DNA of 64,000 nt from Hortaea werneckii. Lineage: Eukaryota > Ascomycota > Dothideomycetes > Mycosphaerellales > Teratosphaeriaceae. The stretch is from assembly GCA_037044905.1 (NCBI GenBank), contig JBAOKB010000165.1, positions 1-64,000 on the forward strand. The letters run 5' to 3'. The notes under the pieces were generated by a model, which saw only the letters and a program-made list of their open reading frames with translations, did no database searches and was not told the origin of the DNA. The translations under genes and the position numbers were made by a program. Each line of letters starts with the position of its first letter. Positions within the stretch are counted from its first letter, which is position 1. Shown piece by piece: positions 52,501 through 64,000 of the stretch.

Positions 52501-55487
52501 GGACACGACGCACATGGGCTTCGTTGCTGTCCCAGAAAAGAGCCAGCTGGCGGTCCGAAAAGCCCAACTCCTTCGCCCGGCGGAAGGTCTTGATGGGCAC
52601 GGAGTCGACCGAGTGCTCTTTCATGAGCGCTCCCATGTCCTTGCTGAAGTTCGATAGGCCCTTCAGGCGGTAGAGGAACCAGCGGTCGATCTTGGTCAAC
52701 TCCCACACCTTCTCGGCAGAGTAACCATTGTGCATGGCATTGGCAATAGCGAACATGCGCTGGTCAGATGGGGTCTGCAACTCGGTGTCGATGTCGATGG
52801 ACATCAGAGCTTTGGTCTCGTTGAATCCAAGGTTACTGGGGTCGACGGATCTGATAGCTTTTTGGATAGCTTCTTCGAACGTTCTGCCAATGGCCATGAC
52901 CTCACCCACACTCTTCATAGAGGAGCCAAGCAGCGTAGAGACGCGCGTGAACTTCTTAAGATCCCAACGTGGAATCTTGACAACAACGTAGTCGAGAGAT
53001 GGCTCGAAACAGGCGCAAGTCACCTTCGTGACTGTGTTCTTGATCTCGTTCAGTGGGATGTTGAGACCGAGCTTAGCCGCAACGAAGGCGAGAGGATAGC
53101 CGGTTGCCTTCGACGCCAGAGCTGAGGATCTCGAGAGACGAGCGTTAACCTCGATGATGCAGAACTCCCTACTCTCGGGGTTAAGAGCGTATTGGATGTT
53201 GCACTCGCCTACGACTCCAAGGTGACGAATGACCTTTACAGCCGTAGTCCGGAGCATGTTGTAGTCTTCATCCGACAGTGTCTGCGATGGCGCAACAACG
53301 ACGGAATCACCAGTGTGGATACCCAGAGGATCGAAGTTCTCCATGTTACACACGGTGATACAGTTGTCGTGCGCATCACGGACAACCTCATACTCGACCT
53401 CTTTCCAGCCCTTCATACTCTTTTCGATGAGCACTTGCGGGCTAACAGCAAAGGCCTTGTTGCAAAGGTCGATCAGCTGCTCCTTGTTGTCTGCGAAACC
53501 ACTTCCCAATCCGCCGAGCGCGTAAGCTGCTCGGCAAATAACGGGGTAGCCGATGCCATCGACCGCCTCGAGAGCCTCCTGCATGTTGTTGGCAGACTTG
53601 GAGTTGGCGCAAGGTGCATTGATGGACTCCATGCTCCTTGCGAAAAGCTCACGATCCTCGGTGGTAATGACTGTATCGATCGGCGTACCGAGCACTTTGA
53701 CGCCAAGTGACTCAAACTCGTCCTTAAGCTGAATACCGACTTGCAGCGCGGTCTGCCCACCGAAGGTACAGTAGATCGCGTCTGGCTTTTCCTGCTTAAT
53801 GACCTTGCGCACAAAGTCTGCGTTGACAGGCAGGAAGTAGACCTTGTCTGCCAGGCCTTGCGACGTTTGAATAGTCGCAATGTTAGGGTTGATGAGCACC
53901 GTGTAGATGCCTTCCTCCTTGAGGGCTTTGATGGCTTGGCTACCAGAGTAATCGAACTCTCCGGCCTGACCAATGCTGAGACCACCACTGCCGAGCACAA
54001 GGACCTTCTTTGGATGCAGGACAGGGTTCTTCGCGCGGTTCTCAGCAATGTCACCGCCAGGGAAGCTGACCGGTTGTTGCATCTTCTTGGAGTCCTTGAG
54101 GACGTCCATGATGGTCTGAATGAAGACGTCAAAAAGGAACTCGGTGTCGCGAGGTCCTGGTGCACTTTCTGGGTGGAATTGCACACTGAAGTATGGTCGG
54201 CTGACGTGGCGGATACCCTCGTTGCTGTGGTCGTTGGCATTGACGAACAGCTCGCTCCAATCCTTTGGCAAGGTGTCGGCATTGACAGCATATCCGTGGT
54301 TTTGAGAGGTGATGTAGCACTTGCCAGAGAGCAGGTTTGTGCAAGGGATATTGTGGCCACGGTTGCCAAACTTCATCTTCAAGGTATCAGCGCCAGCAGC
54401 GCGAGCCATGAGCTGATGACCCAAACAGATACCGAAGATCGGAATCCGAGCTTCCTCGATCGTCGCCTGGATGTGCTTGACGGTCGACTCCATGAAAGCC
54501 GGGTCACCAGGACCGTTGGAGATGAAGAGACCGTCGTACTCTTTGCCGGCAAGTTGGGCGAAATCGTAGTCCCATGGCACTACCTCAACCTCCACGCCGC
54601 GGTTGACCAGACATCGCAGCTGGTTGAATTTCAACCCAACATCAACACACACAACACGCACGGGTCTACCTGACGGATGCTTCAACGCACTGGACGCACT
54701 TGGGCTGTAAAGCTTGGGCTGAGGCGTTGAGACTATGGAAACGAATCAGATTCGATGTACTATGACTACTAGCAGGCAAGGCAAGCTTACCATCAGCGAC
54801 TAGGTTCCTGATGTTCGGATCGTACCAATCGATCGTATCGTATGTTGCAATCTCCTTGTACTTCCGCTGGTTGAAGTAGCCATTGGCGCCGTTTGCCGTC
54901 AGCTTGCCGTTGACAGCATTCATGTTTGGCTCCATTGGCGTCTTAGCCGGTGTCATGGTGCCGTTTGGGGTCACTGCACCCGTGGGTGCAACGTCGGACA
55001 CGCGCTCGCTGCCAGTCTGCATGAGCAGACGGCCCAGCATGCTTCCATTCTCCCGTATCCGCTTCGTCAAGGCTCGGGTGTCTACGCCGCATACGGCAGG
55101 AACGTTTTGCTCTTTCAACCACGAGCCGAGGGAAGACTTGGCTAGGTAGTGCGAGTACTCCTCGCCGGCGTAGGAGGCCACGACGAGACCCGCGATGTGA
55201 ATCTCAGCGGCTTCGAAGTGCGCTGGGATGTCTTGGAGGACAGCGTCTCTGTCCTCCCGCGAAGGCACACCGTAATTGCCAACGAGTGGGAAGGTAATGA
55301 CCAAGATCTGGCCTCTGTAGGAAGGATCCGTTATGGATTCAGGATAACCCACCATACCAGTCTGGAAGACCAGCTCTCCAGCAACGCTGCGGTGAGCTCC
55401 AAAGCTTCGACCCTCGGCGAAGCGAAGGGCGTTCTCGCCGTCCTTCACTTCCAGAGCCATCATGCTCTCCATCTCCTGGCCGGCCAT
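49590..55487 (-). CDS. URA2: Multifunctional carbamoyl-phosphate synthase/aspartate carbamoyltransferase
   Basis: The enzyme makes carbamoyl phosphate from glutamine, bicarbonate and ATP and passes it to aspartate, the first two steps of pyrimidine synthesis. Exons are 55487-54791, 54732-52253, 52179-52155 (25 nt), 52067-49705 and 49646-49590, giving 1,873 residues. Domains in order are glutaminase (GICLGHQ nucleophile, SVQFHPES), two ATP-grasp halves ([36 protein letters not shown]), an MGS-like region ([17 protein letters not shown]), then ATCase ([27 protein letters not shown]). Usual fungal homologues have a defunct dihydroorotase-like domain of about 300 residues between the last two; here only about 45 linker residues are seen. 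The acceptor of the 25-nt exon is CG instead of AG; using the next AG (exon top 52167) would drop the conserved NPE of NPETVSTDYD. An ATG at 55613 would add 42 residues. Confidence 0.93.
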
Positions 55488-55958
55488 CTTCGCTTGCAGC
55501 TGCTGCTTCAGCCTGTTGTTTGAAAGAGGGCAGAAGTGCGACCAGGAAAGAAAGCCTACGACTTCGGACGAAGACCTTTTCTGAGAAGAAAAGCTCACAG
55601 GCGCACAGACCATAGTGCGTCAACCGCCGGCTACATCCGTTTAGCGCGGAGTCTCCTGCAACGTCGATCACTCGGCATCGAAGGAATTTGGAAGGCAGTC
55701 GTGCCAATACCGTAGTCACAAATTATTAATGAGGAGCTACCCCAGGCCGGCTCCTTAAAACAAGTGGGATGGCGTGGGGTACAGTCAGTGGCCACGTCCT
55801 GGATCATGACTGACCGATGGCACAAAATGAGGCACCAAAGCATGCTCCAGTCTCTTGATTTTGGCTCAGCTAGGTTCCAGGCCCCTCGGAGTGCGTAGCC
55901 GGCAACAACTCCATCCTGACACTACATCAACCGTCTCCCAACCGACACTCAAGGATGT
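55488..55958. promoter_or_regulatory. URA2 promoter region
   Basis: 471 bp between the MFS stop and the URA2 start on the same strand. The URA2 frame stays open with ATG up to 55613, so part may be coding. No motif is called. Confidence 0.45.
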
Positions 55959-57535
55959 TCATTCTTTTCTCTTGCCTACCATTGGCATTCCAGCCCAGCA
56001 GATCAGCATGACCACAAAGCTGGCAATACACACCGGATGCAAAACGTAAGTACCCTCGGTCTGGGCTAGCAGCCCCGTAATAAGCGGAACTATTGCACCA
56101 CCGCTCGATCCGGCGCTCGAAATGAAGCCCACCGAAGTCGTTTGTATGTTCGGTGTCAAAAGATGATTGAACATAGACCATGCACAAGGACACACTGGCC
56201 CAAGTAAGAGGCCAACGATCGCAACAGCAACTATACATACCTCGTCAGTCCAGAGTCATGCCCTGCATAACGAAGGAATTCTTGCTTACCTGCATTTCCA
56301 ATGACATCCGGAATTAACCAAGACATTAGTTGAAAGATTAGCACTCCAGCTCCAAGGCTAAACACTAGCTTCTTCTCGCCGACCTTCCGAGACGCGTGTG
56401 TGATTACGAAGCGGCCAACCGTAATGCCGGCCCAGAAACCTGCTGTTACATAGCCCACTTTCTGTGGATTCCCATTTCGATAATCAATAAGGTACGAGAT
56501 GAACCAGCCAGACTCAGCGACTTCGGCTCCCTGGTACGTGAAGATGAAGAGCGCTCCAATTAGAGTAATCCTGTTTTGGAGGGCGCGTCCAAGAAGTCTC
56601 ATCTTTGACGGCTGTCTGATGCCCGCTTCAGACTGCTCATCTGGAGCATCATTTGAACTGTGATGGAAATGACTGGTCGGTTCGGTCTCAAGACCCCAAA
56701 AGGCCCAGCCGCCAAACGCAAAGCAGATGAGTCTCACACCAATAGTGACCAAGTAAAAGCGGGACCATAGAATTCCGTTGGACGCCAAAGCTGTTGCCAC
56801 AATCGGCCCCAAGATTCCGCCGATGCCGTATGAGCCATGCGCTGCTCCTAGGATGATTGTCGGATTTGCGAGATTGCCGCAGAAGACATTGTTCAATGCG
56901 AGATTTATTGCGTTGCCAAATCCAAGCAGCAAATAGGCAATGACCACGGCAGGGAACGGGGGACTGCAAGCCGCAATTATGTATCCGGCGATCATGGAAC
57001 ACTCAGAGCCCATCAAAGTGGTCGCCCTACCGTACCTCTCGCGCAGCACATCTGCGAAGAATGCTGCCAGTATGAAACCTACGGCATTGGTGACCCAAAT
57101 TAGAGAGACGACGGCATATCCAATGTTGTAGTAGTCTTCTATGTATGGGATCAAGGCTCCAGGCGCGCTATCGTTCATCCCGTTGCCGAAGTAGATCAAG
57201 CACGCTGCCAGGACTCTCCACCTGTTCTTCGCCGGGAAGGAGAAGCTGGGTACCACCACCGCAAAATTGCGGTCCTGCGGAGTAGAAGGTTGGCTCGCTT
57301 CAGGATCCTGGGAAGGTTGTTTCTTCTGAGTACCTGCACGGCTTGCGGATGAGGAGGTTGGCCTTTTACCATAGGAAGCATCGGAAGATGAATCGCCTTG
57401 CAAGTTTCCATAGTCAGCAATGTCTATGGCATCTAGCTCCTCGAGCGTAGGTGGTCTGGAATCTCGTGATGTTAGCCCCCGGCTCGGGCTTCCTGACTGC
57501 ATTGTCAGGACTGCTGCAAATGCACTCGGATCCAT
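55959..57535 (-). CDS. Major facilitator superfamily transporter (fungal Bsc6-like)
   Basis: Exons 57535-56290 and 56230-55959 (intron 59 bp, GTAAGC to TAG) give 505 residues. About 100 cytosolic disordered residues precede the membrane domain. Helix 1 carries YFGNGMNDSAPGALIPYIED, and the loop between helices 2 and 3 has FFADVLRERYGRATT, matching the MFS loop motif (D-x-x-G/R-x-R-x). Later helices include AYLLLGFGNAINLALNN, GAAHGSYGIGGILGP, FWAGITVGRFVI and SSAGSSGGAIVPLITGLL. The layout resembles Bsc6-like and fucose/hexose-permease-type MFS proteins. The substrate is not deducible. An alternative ATG at 57616 would add 27 residues. Confidence 0.85.
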
Positions 57536-58056
57536 GATTGGAAAAGGTCCAGTCTTGTCTTGAGACTTGATTGGTACTGCTTGATGACAATTGCTCCCAC
57601 GGCCTCTCATGAACAATTTATATGATTTAATTTGATCTCGATTGGTAATATCAAGTATCTAGATGACTCTTCAGAAGTATATTGCCTGTGACAACACATC
57701 CTCTGTCGTACATCGAACTTGACGTAGCGGAAGCGGAAACCTCAAAAGGGCAAGTGACGCCGCGGCCTCTGACAGAAACAGTCATTCTCCGACGCCAAAG
57801 TGACATGGAGACAAGGGCGAGAATCACGTATGTTACTGTTTGTGGGTTTGGACTCCGCCAAGTAACATTATTGTAATGATGCAGCAGGCTCGGTTGAAAA
57901 GAAGGAAAAGTCATGCAAGTCGCGGTGCCTGTTGAAGTGTTGTTCCGGTTAGTAAGCGAATTTTCCGAGATCGGAAGGAGCATGCCGACGACCAAGTTTG
58001 CTTTCGCGCGGCGGCCGTCCATGCCGTGGAAGTTAATAAAAACATGATTAAGCATC
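57536..58056. promoter_or_regulatory. Divergent promoter region, MFS transporter/UNC-45 gene
   Basis: 521 bp between divergent starts; nothing else is supported. Confidence 0.4.
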
Positions 58057-60590
58057 ATGTCGCCAAATGAAGACGTCTCATCCAAGCTTTCGACGCTGCT
58101 GTCGCAGGTAGACGATGCCTCGCGAATCAACGAACTATCAAAGGCGGCGGCATTGCTTAGGGAAGCTTCTCAATTAGCGCCACAGGATGAAGATATCAAA
58201 CGACGATGGGTCTCATTGCAGCAGCGCGAAGCCGGAAACTCGGAGAGTCTGACCACTATCAAGACTTACATCGAGAGTCGTGAAGAAGATGCCCGGAAAA
58301 ACGCAATCCAGGCGCTGAGCAAGAAGCAGTTGACTCCCGTTGAAGCAAGCGAAGCATTCGATCTTCTCTTGGGATCGAGCAGTGATCTCCCTTCGCTCGA
58401 CGAAGTTCTGAGCACCCTACTAGGCCGACAAATTGAAGTGCGCAGATCAGTGGCAAAGAAAGTCAGTACTTCCGCCACCGAGGCTTTCGAGCAGCTCTCT
58501 CCATGTGGCGATGAGACCTTCCGTGCTTTCACCGGGCTCCTTTTCGACAAATCCTTGTGGCCAACCAAAGATGCACAGCAAACTGCTCAGCAAGATCTGT
58601 TCCGGCTGTGCATTGCCAGCCTCATTGACGCGGGTGTCGAGCGACCAGATCGCCTCATGAAGGCAGTTGCTCGACAGCTCGCTGTCCAGCCAGAGAATGT
58701 TGTGAGCCTCATTGACGAAGATGTTTTTGACATTGTCCTTTCAGAGCTCGACATCAGACATGATAACAGCCTGAGAAGCCAGGCAATGGTAGCCATGTCC
58801 CGGCTGCTTGAGGTTAGCAAGGAGGACGGAGAGAAACTATTTGCAAGTTTCGTTACCAATCATGTTGCGAAGAAAACCAACGATGATCTTATTATGGCAT
58901 TCTCGGCAGCTTCTTCAGTCTTTCCAGTTCTACCTGCTGTGGCCTCGAGGCTCTTTCTAACAGAGGGCTTCGTGCAAGGACTCGTCCCGCACCTTGAAAG
59001 GAACTCGGAAGCTGCGGCTTCTGGTAAGAAGTACGTGACAGTGCCCTTTATCATTCATCATTGGACCGCTTGAGTTTGCATCTAATGCTAACTGATTTCA
59101 GAAAAAGCAAGTCTCTGGAGCAGGCTGCTCTCGAGCTACTTAGCGCAGCATGCGTTGACAAGTCTTGCCGAGAACTTATCAGAAAGTACTGCTCGGATTG
59201 GTTACAAAGTGTTTCTGAGGAGAGAAACGGCGTCCAAGAAGCGCTTGCAGCATTGGTTCTCGCGAAGATCAACGAAGAGTCAGTCGACCAAGTCACTGAT
59301 AAGCTTTCTGGTCTTGTCATTGGTGGTGACAACGAGCGCGATCAAGCCGTCGAAGGTTTAGCATACACTTCTCTTCAGCCGAAGGTCAAGGAGAAAATTG
59401 CAAGCAACAATGCGCTTTTGACAGAACTTGTTGCAGTACTCAAAGACCGCCCAACAGCTGCTTTCGGAGCGCTTACGGTCCTCTCCAACCTGACGGCATA
59501 TCGTAAGCCTCAATCGGAAGAAAGCAAGAAGATGTCACAGTTGAAAGCCTATGCAAATTCCTCCAAACCCGCACCAGAGGACCCTCTCGACGACGACAAA
59601 AACGTCACAGTCCGCTGCAAGAGCGTCCTCGACAAGGATGTCATACCAGCGTTGGTCGCACGGTGCAAACAATCCACCTCACCAGCCATCATCGCCCTTG
59701 TCGTCCGCATCCTCCTCTCCCTCTCCAAAGAACAAAAACACCGCGCCTCCATGGCCCAACAAGGCGCCACCCGCCTCCTCCTCCAGATCATCGAACGCAC
59801 CTCCCAGACGGACAAAAGCACCAGCGAAGCCTCCCTCATCGAGCGCACCGCCTCGCACGCCCTCGCCCGCCTCCTGATCTCCATCAACCCGGCCCATGTC
59901 TTCACCTCGGGCCTCCCCGTCACGTCCGCGGTATCCAGTCTCCTGCCCCTGCTGACCGCAGACCATCCCAACGACAACAACACCACCTCCGAACGCGACC
60001 TCCTCCCCACCTTCGAAACCCTGCTCGCCCTGACCAACCTCGCCTCCATGTCCGACCCCACGGCCGCCGACCTCCTAACCCGCTCCGCGACCCCGCAAAT
60101 CGAAGACCTCCTCTTCTCCACCCACCCCTTAATCCAACGCGCCACCGTCGAACTCCTCTGCAACCTGATGGCGCATCCCAGCGGCGTCAGCCTGTTCGTC
60201 CTATCCGACAGCGCGGACGCCAAACGCCGCCTCCACATCCTCTTCGCCCTAACCACTTCGGTAGACCTAGGGACGCGGCGCGCCGCAGGCGGTGCGCTGG
60301 CGATGCTAACGGAATGGGATCTGGCGCAAGACGCCGTAGTTTCCGCGCCAGAGGACAAAGGTGTCAAGGCCGTTTTGGCGCTGTGTGGGGACGAGGAGAG
60401 CGAGGAGGTGCGGCACCGGGGACTCGTGTGTCTGAGTAATTTGGTGCAAGGGCCTGGAGGGGTGGGGGAGAAGGCGAGGAAGGTTGTGAGGGAGTTGAAG
60501 GGGCAGGAGGTTTTGACGGGGGCGATGAAGCGGTCGCGGAATCCGGAGGTGTTGGAGGTTGGGGTTGAGGTTTTGAAGGTGTTGGTGTAG
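58057..60590 (+). CDS. UCS-domain myosin chaperone (UNC-45/She4/Cro1 family)
   Basis: UCS proteins fold and stabilise myosin heads for actin-based transport and cytokinesis. Exons 58057-59030 and 59102-60590 (intron 71 bp, GTACGT to CAG, branch TGCTAAC) give 820 residues without a frame break. The N-terminus (SKLSTLLSQVDDASRINELS, AALLREASQLAPQDEDIKRRW) is helical and short, so the classical three-repeat TPR domain of animal UNC-45 is not evident. The rest is an armadillo-like solenoid: VTVRCKSVLDKDVIPALVAR, PAIIALVVRILLSLSKEQKHR, QQGATRLLLQIIE, then VELLCNLMAHPSGVSLF and LAMLTEWD. The match to She4/Rng3/Cro1-type proteins is good. GC and codon use rise markedly in the last kilobase. Confidence 0.85.
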
Positions 60591-61033
60591 ATGTGTTGAT
60601 GGCTTCTTCTTCTTTTTTTTTTTTTCTGACCTCATCTTTCGGCTTTCTTTTTTGCCCCATTGTTTTGCATTTTTACACCAAAAGTTACATGCGGCATGAG
60701 GTATGTGGGAGGATAGGCATCCTTCTTTGGGGTCGTTTCTGGCTTCTCTGGGAAAGAGAGGGGGGGGGAAGGGATGCATTCGAAAGGAGAAGAAAGGAAA
60801 TGGGAAGATCGCAAAATTTGGCACTCACTCATTTCACACCTTTCTGAGTATCAGGCTCCACTAGCCCAAGTCTGAATTGAAGAATTTAAGAATCAAAAGA
60901 AACTTTCTACTACACAGCAGGAGAATACTCCATCCCCTCTCTCTTTCTTCGACAATCACCTCATTCGTTTCACGTCGAACAACCGATCTCGAAGGCTTTA
61001 TCGTTCAGATGCAAAACCCCATCCCATATCTCT
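60591..61033. other. Convergent 3' region, UNC-45 gene/PRP43
   Basis: 443 bp with a T run at about 60614-60626 and a G9 run near 60762. No gene is supported. Confidence 0.45.
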
Positions 61034-63713
<2,680 letters not shown>

Positions 63714-64000
63714 ATGTCTTCCTCGCTCAATGCAGAAAGCAGCAGCTTCGCCACCGTCGATGATATCCCGCCCAGCCTCTACATCGGCCACCACGCCACC
63801 GACCGCTCAGGACCTGTCACCACTCGACTCCTAGCCCAAGCCCAGAATGCCGGCTACGACCTGCTCACCTCCCCCATCACCACCCCTCATTTCCACTCAC
63901 GCGTGCTTCAATTGGTCGAGGGCCACTTCCAGAATGCTGCCTCGACCCAGACACCAGTGGAAAATCTCCCCACTCCTCTCATCACTCCCCTCAGCCCAGC
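63714..64000 (+). CDS. skb1: Protein arginine methyltransferase PRMT5 (Skb1/Hsl7), 5' part
   Basis: PRMT5 symmetrically dimethylates arginines on histones and splicing proteins; Skb1 and Hsl7 also link to morphogenesis checkpoints. The first 95 codons are in the window and the frame is still open at the edge. The visible part is the start of the N-terminal TIM-barrel region: DDIPPSLYIGHHATDRSG, then AGYDLLTSPITTPHFHSRVL and ENLPTPLITPLSP, all family landmarks. The catalytic domain is outside the window. The ATG at 63714 follows a CCATG context. Confidence 0.82.
   Translation, partial: MSSSLNAESSSFATVDDIPPSLYIGHHATDRSGPVTTRLLAQAQNAGYDLLTSPITTPHFHSRVLQLVEGHFQNAASTQTPVENLPTPLITPLSP

Noticed and set aside
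53741..54673. 310-codon plus-strand open frame
   Set aside because: Antisense to the CPSase/glutaminase part of URA2, whose motifs are unambiguous on the minus strand.

Overview
The window is nuclear DNA of a filamentous ascomycete. The evidence is short GT-AG introns (mostly 47-95 bp), dense genes on both strands, and a typical Pezizomycotina gene set: pyrABCN/URA2, ANP1, ATG18, a Bqt4-type KilA-N protein, and a GPI-anchored mucin-like wall protein. The protein flavour suggests a dothideomycete, but that is only an impression. I recognise no transposon, virus, CRISPR array or operon.

Layout. 0-8.3 kb: ATG18 (+), RhoGDI/RDI1 (-) and a bqt4-like gene (+), followed by a convergent intergenic region full of G and C homopolymers up to 34 bases. 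Each of these three genes has one single-base frame break. 8.3-16.7 kb: a 1,681-residue mucin-like GPI protein (-), kinetochore NUF2 (+), a hypothetical gene (-). 17.2-25.4 kb: an extended SDR (+), Golgi mannosyltransferase ANP1 (+), a small two-exon candidate (+), an RBR-type ubiquitin ligase (-) divergent from a SUMO-motif-like protein (+), and a GILT-family membrane protein (+). 25.6-36.4 kb: a hypothetical gene (-), TRM2 (-), a gene-poor 2.45 kb gap, then a very long WD40/disordered protein (+) interrupted by an in-frame TGA. 37.7-49.3 kb: UPF3 (+), a mitochondrial SAM carrier (-), a single-pass membrane protein (+), a membrane hypothetical (-), an intron-bearing tRNA, a Kex2-processed cysteine-rich secreted peptide (-), a PQ-loop transporter (+) whose TAG stop is followed by 109 in-frame codons, and a long hypothetical (+). 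49.6-64 kb: URA2 (-) lacking the usual dihydroorotase-like domain and with one non-AG splice acceptor, an MFS transporter (-), a UNC-45/She4 myosin chaperone (+), PRP43 (-), and the 5' end of PRMT5/skb1 (+).

Most genes are unrelated housekeeping functions, so no pathway is encoded as a cluster. URA2 and the SAM carrier supply pyrimidines and mitochondrial SAM. NUF2 and Bqt4 act in chromosome segregation and telomere anchoring. ANP1 and the mucin concern the cell wall. TRM2, UPF3 and PRP43 act on RNA. The most notable results are the interrupted conserved genes (three frameshifts, two in-frame stops, one broken acceptor), the shortened URA2 and the cysteine-rich secreted peptide. I found no clear previously undescribed multi-gene system.
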